A stretch of 38,628 bases of DNA from the NCBI GenBank assembly GCA_900316275.1, contig ONCF01000111.1:1-38628 (forward strand). Direction: 5' to 3'. Positions 31,227-38,628 of the stretch are shown here, piece after piece. The position numbers were made by a program, and so were the translations under genes. A model generated the notes under the pieces. The model was not told where the DNA came from and did not search any database. It saw nothing but the letters and a program-made list of their open reading frames with translations. The stretch is from an uncultured Veillonellaceae bacterium (GTDB taxonomy: Bacteria > Bacillota > Negativicutes > Selenomonadales > Selenomonadaceae). Numbering within the stretch: position 1 is the first letter of the stretch; the number at the start of each line of letters is the position of its first letter.

Positions 31227-31316
31227 TAGGTGCAAAAACTCTGGTCTGTGTCCTTGCCCAAAGAAGTGGCACCAATCCCACTAACTGGCAACCCGACAAC
31301 CATCTGATTGCACCTA
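31227..31316. repeat. 90-nt rod-like inverted repeat (RNA element or small transposon-derived element)
   Basis: The outer arms TAGGTGCAA (31227-31235) and TTGCACCTA (31308-31316) are a perfect 9-bp pair. Inside lie nested pairs GGT/ACC, TGTC/GACA, TTGCC/GGCAA (31254-31258 and 31287-31291) and AGTGG/CCACT (31265-31269 and 31278-31282), all in register. No U tract follows on either strand. The ends are TA on both sides. It may be a structured leader of the gene at 30871-31161 or a TA-flanked miniature element. The 92 nt between it and the methyltransferase gene are AT-rich with no feature beyond weak promoter-like sequence. Confidence 0.6.
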
Positions 31317-31408
31317 CGCTGTAAATATTTCGTTATAAATGTAAATTTTCCTGCAAGAAAACGATTAATTTTTGTTTAAAGCATAAAAATTATACTTGGA
31401 ACGCATAG

Positions 31409-32206
31409 TTATACCTTGATGAAACCGTAGTGCACTTTGCTATACTTACCACCTGTGACCTGTGTGAAACCCAGCCGCGCGAACTCGGTGCTGCGCGCGG
31501 TCTCCTTCATGACGACGCGCTCGCGGGCAACGCGGCAGGCCTCGGCGACAGTCTCCTCTGTCAGGGCCCGCCGGTCGGCCACCGTGCGCAACGGGTCGAG
31601 TGCCTTGCTCGCATAGAGCGGATGGCGGAACATCGGGTCGAAGTACACCACATCGTAGCTGTCCGCAGGTTGCGCGCGCAGATAGGTCAGGGCATCGGCA
31701 CAGACGGGTGTAACGCGCCGCATGGCCGCGAGCACATGCGGACTGTCGGCCGTGAAATGCGCGAGCCCCCAGCCGACGACAGCCGCGATGAGCGGCTGCG
31801 ACTCGAGCCCCGTGACTGTGCCCTGCTCCCCCACGAGATAGGCCGCCGTGATGGCGTCTGCGCCGAAGCCGAGCGTGCAGTCAAGCACGCGCATGCCTGG
31901 GTGCAGCTGCATAGCTTCGCCGAGGCGGTCGCCCTGCCCGTGGCGGATATTTTTGATGCGCAGATGGGCCATATTCGGATGAAAGAACAACTCGCCCGCC
32001 GGTGTCTCCAGCATGAGCAGGCCGTTTTTCGCCACCAGTACGTAATGCACGCCATAACGTGCGCGCACCTCCGCCAGTGAGAGCGTACGTCGCTCGGCAT
32101 AGGGGATGCCCAGCCGTGCCGCCGCCGTCTGCGCCAGGGCCAGCGTCTCCTCGTCCCATTTGCGCGAGGTCGTGACTACGGCGTCCAAAGCATTTTGTTG
32201 TTCCAT
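31409..32206 (-). CDS. Class I SAM-dependent methyltransferase, RsmJ-like
   Basis: A probable rRNA methyltransferase. The SAM-binding motif I is RVLDCTLGFGADAITAAYLVG. The acidic residue after motif II is in VTGLESQP, and motif IV is YDVVYFDPMFRHPLYASKALDPLR, the pattern of RsmJ (16S rRNA guanine-N2 methyltransferase). The N-terminal extension of about 100 residues, beginning VVTTSRKWDEETLALAQTAA, is typical of the Firmicutes members, whose target is not proven. The start ATG at 32204-32206 follows the mutL stop by one base. The ribosome site is weak, so expression probably depends on mutL translation. Last gene of mutS-mutL-methyltransferase. Confidence 0.86.
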   Translation of the reverse strand: MEQQNALDAVVTTSRKWDEETLALAQTAAARLGIPYAERRTLSLAEVRARYGVHYVLVAKNGLLMLETPAGELFFHPNMAHLRIKNIRHGQGDRLGEAMQLHPGMRVLDCTLGFGADAITAAYLVGEQGTVTGLESQPLIAAVVGWGLAHFTADSPHVLAAMRRVTPVCADALTYLRAQPADSYDVVYFDPMFRHPLYASKALDPLRTVADRRALTEETVAEACRVARERVVMKETARSTEFARLGFTQVTGGKYSKVHYGFIKV

Positions 32207-32207
32207 C

Positions 32208-34148
32208 TTAAAACCCAAATCCCGTCCTTTTAAACATCTTCGCGAGGTCGTCGCTCGAGAATTTTAAAATCGTCGGGCGGCCGTGCGGGCAGGTGAAGGG
32301 GAACGGAGTCTGCGCGAGCTGCTCGAGGATAATCTGCATCTGCTGCCGGCTGAGCTCCTCACCCGCCTTGATGGCCGCGCGGCAGGCCGTCGTCGCGAGG
32401 CAGGCCTGGCGGATCTCCTGCGGCGTCGTGGCATGCTGCTCCATGAGGTTCGTGATGATTTCCCGTACGGTGTCCTCCGCCTCGCTCACCGGGATATCCG
32501 CCGGCACCTCGCGCAGACGGAACTCGTTGTCACCGCACGGCTCCAGACTGAAGCCCAGCTGCTGGAACAGTTCCTGATGCGCCGCCACGAGCGCGGCCTC
32601 GCGCGCATCAAAGGACAAAATCTGATGCACGAGCAATTGCTGCGCCGGTATCTCCGCCGCCTCGGCCGAGAAGCGGTCGAACAAAATGCGCTCGTGCGCC
32701 GCGTGCTGGTCGATAATGTAGAGCCCCTTGGCATCCTGTGCGATGATGTACGTGAGGTCGACCTGCCCGATAGGCACGATATTGCCCTCCGGGGCCATAG
32801 CCTCATTGGTGGCAGTGCCTGTGGCCACTGATGCACCATCGTTGGCTGCCTCAGCCGCAGTCTCGGCCACGGCACGTCCGTCAGCCTGTGTTGAGGCTGC
32901 AATCGTGGCATACTGCACCTGCGGCTGCAGCTGGGCCCGCGCCTCCGCCATGGACATAGCCGGCTGCTGACCACCCAGAGCCGCTGGCTGATGCACGGCC
33001 TCGTAAATAGTCCGTGGCTGCCACTGACCACGGGGCTGCTGCGCCTGCGGTTGGGCGACGGAAGTACCGGGACGGAACTGCAACGGCTCCTGCGTATAGG
33101 CCGGCTGCTCGACGCGTGGTTTCTCCACGACGGCCGCCACCTGCGTGAGCGTGCGGTCCACGGCGGGGCGCAGCGCATCGTGCACGGCCTTGTAAACGGC
33201 CTTGAACACGCTGCTCTCATCCTCGAATTTCAGCTCGCTTTTCTGCGGATGCACATTGACGTCGATGGTGCGTTGCGGTACCTGGATGTTCAGGAAGGCA
33301 AACGGATAACCACTCTTGGGGATAAGCGCCCGGTAGGCGTTGTCGATGGCCTTGGCGATGGCGCGGTTCTGGATGAGGCGGCCGTTGACGATGAACGTCT
33401 GCCAGCCACGGCTCGCCTTGAGCATAGAGGGCTTCGTAATATAGCCGTCGACGCTGATATCCTCGCCCACGAACTCCAGGCCCAGCAGGCTGTCCGCCAC
33501 ATTCACGCCATAGATGGCGCGGATGGTATCGACAAGGTTGCCCTTGCCCGGCGTGGCCACAGCCGTCTTGTTGTTGCTGATGAGGCGGAACGCCATCTCA
33601 GGATGTGAGAGCGCGAGTTTCACGATAAAGTCGTTGATATGCGCCGTCTCCGTGTGGTTCGTCTTGAGGAATTTCTTGCGTGCGGGCGTGTTGAAAAACA
33701 GGTCCTCGACCTGTATCGTCGTACCGAGGCTGCAACCTGCCTCGCGGATATCCGTGTCCTTGCCGCCCGTAATGCTGACGCGCGTGCCGAGATCACTGCC
33801 CGCCTCACGCGTCAGCATGGTAAAGCGCGAAACCGAGGCAATGGTCGGCAGCGCCTCGCCGCGGAAACCGAGCGTCGCGACCGTATTGAGGTCACTCACC
33901 TCGCGGATTTTGCTCGTGGCATGGCGTTGGATAGCCATTTCCGCGTCCTCGCAGCTCATGCCCTTGCCGTTGTCCGTCACGCGGATAAAGCTCGTGCCAC
34001 CCGCCATAATCTCGACCTCGACGCGCGTCGCACCGGCGTCGATGGCGTTCTCCACAAGCTCCTTGACGACGGAGGCTGGCCGCTCCACAACCTCACCGGC
34101 CGCGATTTTGTTAATGGTGCTGTCGTCCAACAGATGGATAATGCTCAT
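32208..34148 (-). CDS. mutL: DNA mismatch repair protein MutL
   Basis: Couples MutS mismatch recognition to strand nicking. The N-terminal GHKL ATPase has ELVENAIDAGA, VTDNGKGM, ATSKI and TLGFRGEALPTIASV. A 110-residue Gln/Ala-rich linker follows. The C-terminal endonuclease domain has DQHAAHE (480-486), ACR (588-590), CPHGRP (620-625) and FKRTGFGF at the end. The usual motif is DQHA(X)2E(X)4E; here the last Glu is Asp491. The other metal-site residues are present, so nicking activity is likely. Its ATG overlaps the mutS stop by 4 nt. 646 residues, normal. Confidence 0.96.
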   Translation of the reverse strand: MSIIHLLDDSTINKIAAGEVVERPASVVKELVENAIDAGATRVEVEIMAGGTSFIRVTDNGKGMSCEDAEMAIQRHATSKIREVSDLNTVATLGFRGEALPTIASVSRFTMLTREAGSDLGTRVSITGGKDTDIREAGCSLGTTIQVEDLFFNTPARKKFLKTNHTETAHINDFIVKLALSHPEMAFRLISNNKTAVATPGKGNLVDTIRAIYGVNVADSLLGLEFVGEDISVDGYITKPSMLKASRGWQTFIVNGRLIQNRAIAKAIDNAYRALIPKSGYPFAFLNIQVPQRTIDVNVHPQKSELKFEDESSVFKAVYKAVHDALRPAVDRTLTQVAAVVEKPRVEQPAYTQEPLQFRPGTSVAQPQAQQPRGQWQPRTIYEAVHQPAALGGQQPAMSMAEARAQLQPQVQYATIAASTQADGRAVAETAAEAANDGASVATGTATNEAMAPEGNIVPIGQVDLTYIIAQDAKGLYIIDQHAAHERILFDRFSAEAAEIPAQQLLVHQILSFDAREAALVAAHQELFQQLGFSLEPCGDNEFRLREVPADIPVSEAEDTVREIITNLMEQHATTPQEIRQACLATTACRAAIKAGEELSRQQMQIILEQLAQTPFPFTCPHGRPTILKFSSDDLAKMFKRTGFGF

Positions 34149-36790
34149 GCCTGCCCCGCCTCCTGTTTCGCCTGCGCCTGCAGTTTATAAAGTTCGTTCA
34201 TGGCCTCGAGCGGCGTCATGGTCATGATATCGAGCGCGAGCAGCGCGTCGCTGATAGCGTTGCCAAACAGCGACGCCATAGCGGGCGCTGGTGCGGGCTG
34301 TACCTGGGCCGTCTGCCCGGCAGCAGCCTGCCCCTTCTGGGCAGAGCCTGCCTCCGCGCTCGCCGGGCTCCCCGTCTGCGCCGCCTGCATTTCGGCCGCG
34401 TGCTGGCTCTCGAGCGTGCCCAGGATAGCCTCAGCTCGCTGCGTCACCGCCTTCGGCAGGCCCGCGAGCCGTGCCACGTGGATACCGTAGGATTTATCGG
34501 CCGCGCCGCGCACGATGCGCCGCAAAAACGCCACCTGCGTGCCGCGCTCCTTTACGGCCACACAGTAATTTTTGATTTTCTCGTTCTCGAGGTCCGTGAG
34601 CTCGTGATAATGTGTGGCAAAGAGCGTCTTGGCGTGTATTTTGCGCTCGATATGCTCGATGACCGCCTGCGCGATGCTCATGCCGTCGAACGTACTCGTG
34701 CCACGCCCGATTTCGTCGAGGATGACGAGGCTGTCGCGCGTCGCGTATTTCAGAATCTGCGCGACCTCGTTCATCTCCACCATGAACGTGGACTGCCCGC
34801 TCACGAGGTCATCGCTGGCGCCGATGCGTGTAAAGATGCGGTCCACGGGCGAGATATGCGCCTCGCGCGCGGGCACGAAGCTGCCGACCTGCGCCATGAG
34901 CGTCAAAAGCGCCACCTGCCGCATATAGGTGGACTTGCCCGCCATGTTGGGCCCCGTGATGAGCATAATTTCGCAGTCACGGTGGTTCAGCGCCGCGTCA
35001 TTCGGCACGAAGAGGTCGCGCGTGAGGATACGCTCTACGAGCGGATGGCGGCCGTCCTTGATGTCGATTTCGCCGTTGTCGGTGAGCACGGGGCGCGTGT
35101 AGTCATAGCGCGTGGCGGCCTCGGCGAGGCTCACGAGCACGTCGACGATGGCCACCTGATGCGCCGTGGCCTGAATGTCGGTGAGGCGTGCCTTGATGGT
35201 CTCGCGTACCTCGGTAAAGAGATTGTACTCGATATTGATGATTTTTTCCTGCGCGCCGAGGATTTTCGTCTCGAACTCCTTGAGCTCCTCCGTGATGTAG
35301 CGCTCCGCATTGGCGAGCGTCTGCTTGCGGATATAGCGCTCCGGCACGAGGTCGGCGCCGGAGTTGCGCACCTCGATATAGTAGCCGAACACCTTGTTGT
35401 AGCCGATTTTCAGCGACTTGATGCCCGTCTTGGCCTTTTCCTGCTCCTCCATCTCCTGCAGCATAGCCTTGCTGTCGTGGGCGATGCGGCGGTATTCGTC
35501 GAGCTCGGCGTTATAGCCGTCCTTGATGATGCCGCCCTCGCGCACCGTGAGCCCCGGCTCGTCGACAATGGCGCGCGTCAGGAGGTCCACGAGCTCGTCA
35601 AAGGCCTCCACGCCCGCCGCACACTGCTGGAGGAGCTGCGCCTGCGCCCCCTTGAGCCCCTCGCGGATAGCAGGCAGGCAGGCGAGTGAGACCTTCAGCG
35701 CGATGAGGTCGCGCGCGTTCGCCGTGCCGACCTCGATGCGCGTGAGCAGGCGCTCGAAATCGTGCACCTGCTGGCAGCCCGTGCGCAGGCTCTCACGCCG
35801 TGCGAAGTCGTTCACGAGCTCCTCCACGGCGTCCTGCCGCCGCCCGATACGCACGAGCGAGAGCAGCGGATACTCCAGCCACTTTTTCAGCAGGCGGCTG
35901 CCCATCGGCGTCTCCGTGAAATCGAGCACGTCTAAAAGCGTATTCTTCTTGCCGCCGTCACGCAGATTGCGCGTGATTTCCAGGTTGCGCAACGTGTAGG
36001 TGTCGACGACGAGGTTTTCCGAGGCATCGAGGAACGTCAGCGTGTTCAGATGCGTTAGGTCGGTTTTGACCGTCGCGTGCAGGTAGTCGAGCAGCGTCGC
36101 CACGGCCTCGCCCGCCGCCGCATCGCTCGGCCGGTTCGCCGCATCGAAATGCTGCACGAGCCTATCCTCCACGTGCGCCGAAATCTCGGGTATGCGCGTA
36201 AAGGCGCAGTGCGGCAGGCGCAGCGTCATAAAGTCCTGCAGCGCCGTCTGAAACGAAAGCTCGCCCACGAGCAGAAGCTCGGGCATCTGCAGGCGGTAAA
36301 GCTCGTCTAAAAGCATCTGCAGACGGTTCGCGCCGCCATAAAGACCATAGAAGCACTCGCCCGTCGAGATGTCGGCGCCGGCGAGGACGATGCGCCCGCC
36401 CGCCTCGTAGATGAGCGCGATATAGTTGTTCGCTGCGTCGCGCAGTGCGTCCGCCGTGAGCACCGTGCCCGGCGTGATGATTTTGATGACCTCGCGCTTC
36501 GTGAGGCCTTTCGCCTTCGGGTCGCCGATTTGCTCCGCAATGGCCACTTTGTAGCCCTTTTTGATGAGCTTGTTGATGTAGACTTCGGCCGCATGGTAGG
36601 GCACGCCGCACATGGGTGCCTTGTCCTTGTTGCCACTGCGGCTCGTCAGCGTAAGGCCGAGCTCGCGCGAGACGAGGCGCGCGTCGTCAAAGAACATCTC
36701 ATAGAAATCGCCCAGACGGAAAAAGAGAATGTCGTCCGGGTGCTGCTCCTTCGTGGCCAGATACTGCTGCATCATCGGCGTGTATTCCAT
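34145..36790 (-). CDS. mutS: DNA mismatch repair protein MutS
   Basis: Recognises mispairs and small loops. The mismatch-reading FYE motif lies at residues 29-31 (LGDFYEMFF). Walker A GPNMAGKSTYMRQ is near residue 612, followed by Walker B as DEIGRGTSTFDGMS and FATHYHEL. The 881-residue length is normal for MutS1. The C-terminal region carries an Ala/Gln/Pro-rich stretch of about 55 residues (AAQTGSPASAEAGSAQKGQ and onward) before the final helices. AGGAGGT lies 8 nt before the ATG. A perfect TATAAT (36824-36829) without a good -35 box lies upstream, directly after the miaB terminator, so the mutS-mutL unit may depend on weak initiation or read-through. Confidence 0.97.
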   Translation of the reverse strand: MEYTPMMQQYLATKEQHPDDILFFRLGDFYEMFFDDARLVSRELGLTLTSRSGNKDKAPMCGVPYHAAEVYINKLIKKGYKVAIAEQIGDPKAKGLTKREVIKIITPGTVLTADALRDAANNYIALIYEAGGRIVLAGADISTGECFYGLYGGANRLQMLLDELYRLQMPELLLVGELSFQTALQDFMTLRLPHCAFTRIPEISAHVEDRLVQHFDAANRPSDAAAGEAVATLLDYLHATVKTDLTHLNTLTFLDASENLVVDTYTLRNLEITRNLRDGGKKNTLLDVLDFTETPMGSRLLKKWLEYPLLSLVRIGRRQDAVEELVNDFARRESLRTGCQQVHDFERLLTRIEVGTANARDLIALKVSLACLPAIREGLKGAQAQLLQQCAAGVEAFDELVDLLTRAIVDEPGLTVREGGIIKDGYNAELDEYRRIAHDSKAMLQEMEEQEKAKTGIKSLKIGYNKVFGYYIEVRNSGADLVPERYIRKQTLANAERYITEELKEFETKILGAQEKIINIEYNLFTEVRETIKARLTDIQATAHQVAIVDVLVSLAEAATRYDYTRPVLTDNGEIDIKDGRHPLVERILTRDLFVPNDAALNHRDCEIMLITGPNMAGKSTYMRQVALLTLMAQVGSFVPAREAHISPVDRIFTRIGASDDLVSGQSTFMVEMNEVAQILKYATRDSLVILDEIGRGTSTFDGMSIAQAVIEHIERKIHAKTLFATHYHELTDLENEKIKNYCVAVKERGTQVAFLRRIVRGAADKSYGIHVARLAGLPKAVTQRAEAILGTLESQHAAEMQAAQTGSPASAEAGSAQKGQAAAGQTAQVQPAPAPAMASLFGNAISDALLALDIMTMTPLEAMNELYKLQAQAKQEAGQA

Positions 36791-36840
36791 TCCGCTGTAC
36801 CTCCTGCTTTACATTCAGCTTCTATTATACTCGATAAAGT

Positions 36841-36867
36841 CAAGAAAAGCCTCCCCGAAAGGAGGCT
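36841..36867 (-). terminator. Intrinsic terminator after miaB
   Basis: A 7-bp AGCCTCC/GGAGGCT stem (36848-36854 and 36861-36867) with a 6-nt loop; TTTTCTT follows on the minus strand. The mutS TATAAT box lies just beyond it. Confidence 0.85.
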
Positions 36868-36873
36868 AAAAAA

Positions 36874-38319
36874 TCACTCCCGCTCACCCTTCAGCACCCA
36901 GGTCTGTGGCTGCGTGATGCGGATGTGTACGAAGTCGCCTGGCTGCTCGTCCGCATGCGGGAACAGCACGAGCTTGTTCGTGCGCGTGCGGCCGCTCCAG
37001 ATAGCGGCGTCGTTCTTGCTCGGTCCCTCGACCATAATTTCCTGCACCGTGCCCAGCAGCTGCGCGTTAATCTCGGCCGAGATTTTATTTTGCACGGCCA
37101 TGAGCTGCTCGAGACGTGCGTGCTTCACGTCAGCCGGCACCTGGTCCGGCATGTCGGCCGCCGGCGTGCCACTACGCGGCGAATAGATGAACGTATAGGC
37201 TGAGTCGTAGCGCATTTCCTGTAAAAAGGCCAACATCTGCTGGAAGTCCGCCTCCGTCTCACCGGGGAAGCCCACGATAAGATCCGTCGTGAGCGCGACC
37301 TCGGGCAGGGCGGTGCGGATGCGTTGCACGAGCGCGCGATACTGCGCCACCGTGTAGACGCGGTTCATAGCCTTGAGGATATGGTCACTGCCATACTGTA
37401 CGGGCAAATGGATATGCTCGCAGAGGTGCTCACCGTCACGGATAGCCGCGATGACTTTGTCCGACAAATCCTTCGGATGCGAGGTCATAAAGCGCACGCG
37501 CCGGATACCCGGCACGGCGTCCACCATTTGCAGCAAGTCGGCGAAGTCCGCGCGTCCATGGTCCTTGCCGTAGGAGTTCACGTTCTGCCCGAGCAGCGTG
37601 ACCTCTTTATATCCCTGTGCCACAGCCGCCGCGACCTCGCGCACGACATCCTCCGGCTGGCGGCTGCGCTCACGCCCACGTACATAGGGCACGATGCAGT
37701 AGCTGCAGAAATTGTTACAGCCGTACATGATGGGCACCCAGGCCGAGAGCTGCCCCTGCCGTGCCACCGGACCGCCCGCAAGGTCGTCCAGCGCGCCATA
37801 GGCCACCGTGAACTCATCCGCCTCGCTGAGCCTGCTGCCCTGACCGGCCAGCACCTGCCCCCGCTCCGCACGTACCGCAGCGTTATCCTTGGCTGCGCCG
37901 TAGCGGTGTGCCGCCGCGCCGAGCGCTGTGTCGACGACGTGGCCGCGCCGCTTTTCGATATCCTGCACGACGCGCGTGAGCTCGTGGATTTTATTCGTAC
38001 CGAGCACGAAATCGATATGCGGCGCGCGCGCGATGAGCCGCCCCGCCTCTTTCTGCGCCATGCAGCCCGTGATGCCCAAAATGAGCTCCGGCTTCTGCTC
38101 CTTGAGATGCTTGATCTCGCCGATTTTGCCGTAGACTTTATCCTCGGCCGTCTCGCGCACGCAGCAGGTATTGATGAGGATGAGGTCGGCCGCCGCCATG
38201 TCGTCCGTCTGCGCGTAGCCGATGGTCGCCAGCTCGCCCGCCATGCGCTCACCGTCGCTCACGTTCATTTGGCAGCCATACACGAGCAGCTTGCAGAGTT
38301 TCTGTTTTTTCGTCGTCAT
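36874..38319 (-). CDS. miaB: tRNA-2-methylthio-N6-dimethylallyladenosine synthase (MiaB)
   Basis: Radical SAM methylthiotransferase acting at A37 of tRNAs that read UNN codons. The N-terminal cluster cysteines are Cys16 (YGCQMN), Cys52 (NTCCVRE) and Cys86 (TGCMAQ). The radical-SAM CX3CX2C is Cys201, Cys205 and Cys208 (YGCNNFCSYC). A C-terminal TRAM domain ends the protein. It is 481 residues, about 35 longer than usual. The excess is a variable segment of roughly residues 130-180 with GAAAHRY, AAKDNAAVRAERGQ and GGPVARQG between the two domains. The family HLPVQSGS is HLPVQYGS here. ATG start with AAAGGA about 11 nt upstream. It follows a tRNA cluster. Confidence 0.96.
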   Translation of the reverse strand: MTTKKQKLCKLLVYGCQMNVSDGERMAGELATIGYAQTDDMAAADLILINTCCVRETAEDKVYGKIGEIKHLKEQKPELILGITGCMAQKEAGRLIARAPHIDFVLGTNKIHELTRVVQDIEKRRGHVVDTALGAAAHRYGAAKDNAAVRAERGQVLAGQGSRLSEADEFTVAYGALDDLAGGPVARQGQLSAWVPIMYGCNNFCSYCIVPYVRGRERSRQPEDVVREVAAAVAQGYKEVTLLGQNVNSYGKDHGRADFADLLQMVDAVPGIRRVRFMTSHPKDLSDKVIAAIRDGEHLCEHIHLPVQYGSDHILKAMNRVYTVAQYRALVQRIRTALPEVALTTDLIVGFPGETEADFQQMLAFLQEMRYDSAYTFIYSPRSGTPAADMPDQVPADVKHARLEQLMAVQNKISAEINAQLLGTVQEIMVEGPSKNDAAIWSGRTRTNKLVLFPHADEQPGDFVHIRITQPQTWVLKGERE

Positions 38320-38349
38320 AAAATGCTGTTTCCTTTACTTTGTAACATA

Positions 38350-38374
38350 ATAAAAACCCGGAATTTCTTCCGGG
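38350..38374 (-). terminator. Intrinsic terminator of the tRNA cluster
   Basis: A 7-bp CCCGGAA/TTCCGGG stem with a 4-nt loop (38357-38363 and 38368-38374), then TTTTTATT on the minus strand. Confidence 0.9.
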
Positions 38375-38387
38375 CTGCGCTTCATCT

Positions 38388-38461
<74 letters not shown>

Positions 38462-38491
38462 AATCTCTATATAAAATCTGTTAAACACACA

Positions 38492-38566
38492 TGGAGCGGA
38501 AAACGAGGCTCGAACTCGCGACCCCCACCTTGGCAAGGTGATGCTCTACCACTGAGCTATTTCCGC
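38492..38566 (-). tRNA. tRNA-Gly (GCC anticodon)
   Basis: Starts GCGGAAA, with D-arm GCTCAGTGGTAGAGC, anticodon loop TTGCCAA, T-loop TTCGAGC and a closing TTTCCGC, U discriminator and encoded CCA. 75 nt. Confidence 0.96.
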
Positions 38567-38570
38567 AAGA

Positions 38571-38628
38571 TGGCGACCCGAATGGGACTTGAACCCATGA
38601 CCTCCGCCGTGACAGGGCGGCATTCTAA
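38571..38628 (-). tRNA. tRNA-Asp (GTC anticodon), 5' end cut by window edge
   Basis: 58 nt of the 3' part are visible: anticodon loop CTGTCAC in a GCCGCC/GGCGG-type stem, the T-loop TTCAAGT, the 3' acceptor strand TCGGGTC, G discriminator and CCA. The acceptor 5' half and D-arm lie beyond the window. Confidence 0.94.

Noticed and set aside
31162-31316. Cobalamin or T-box riboswitch before the 96-residue gene
   Set aside because: AGGTGC and AAAAAGGGAA on the minus strand, and TGGCACC on the plus strand, recall pieces of these classes. The B12-box core and the AGTA/specifier elements are missing, and no plus-strand gene follows.
38492-38566. tRNA-Ala with GGC anticodon
   Set aside because: That reading comes from taking the plus strand of a near-palindromic anticodon arm; on the coding minus strand the anticodon is GCC, glycine.

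Overview
The window looks like ordinary chromosome from a fairly GC-rich, low-GC-lineage relative (Firmicutes/Bacillota). The best guess is a Negativicutes member such as the Selenomonas/Mitsuokella group. This rests on RNase J, RemA, paired MutS/MutL, strong AGGAGG-type ribosome sites, many TTG starts and U-rich intrinsic terminators. The genus is inference only. Nearly all genes read on the minus strand; only an alpha-glucosidase and an acidic zinc-ribbon protein read on the plus strand.

Layout: (1) 1-3523: 5' part of tyrS, a class A penicillin-binding protein and an O6-alkylguanine-DNA alkyltransferase. (2) 3524-7228, the most accessory-looking part: a GH13 oligo-1,6-glucosidase behind a cre-like site, a zinc-ribbon protein with an Asp-rich tail, and a HicA/HicB toxin-antitoxin pair with its own promoter, separated by terminators. 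(3) 7229-11328: a catabolic unit of LysR regulator, DUF485 membrane protein, ActP-type solute:sodium symporter and nitrilase, behind a strong promoter and a dyad that overlaps the predicted transcription start. (4) 11341-14588: release factor 3 and a two-subunit iron-sulfur hydro-lyase that reads as L(+)-tartrate dehydratase (TtdA/TtdB). (5) 14787-18100: dapF-remA-gmk-rpoZ-coaBC, tightly packed. (6) 18288-24411: dacF-rluB-FAD oxidoreductase-aroA-cmk-plsC behind one good promoter and a possible leaderless leader peptide. (7) 24556-30756: dnaE, an unrecognised protein, and RNase J with a long leader that holds an attenuator-like hairpin. (8) 30871-38319: a small unknown protein, a 90-nt rod-like inverted repeat, an RsmJ-like methyltransferase, mutL, mutS and miaB. 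(9) 38350-38628: an Asp-Gly-Cys tRNA cluster with a terminator, cut by the window edge.

Most of the window is housekeeping: peptidoglycan synthesis and trimming, nucleotide kinases, CoA, diaminopimelate and shikimate synthesis, replication, mismatch repair, RNA decay and tRNA modification. No prophage, insertion sequence, CRISPR array or clear new multi-gene defence system was seen. The most interesting items are the nitrilase/ActP unit with its operator-like dyad, the rod-like element at 31227-31316, the RNase J leader, the Asp-rich zinc-ribbon protein and the leader peptide before dacF. Starts were chosen by ribosome-site spacing, and several differ from the longest open frame.
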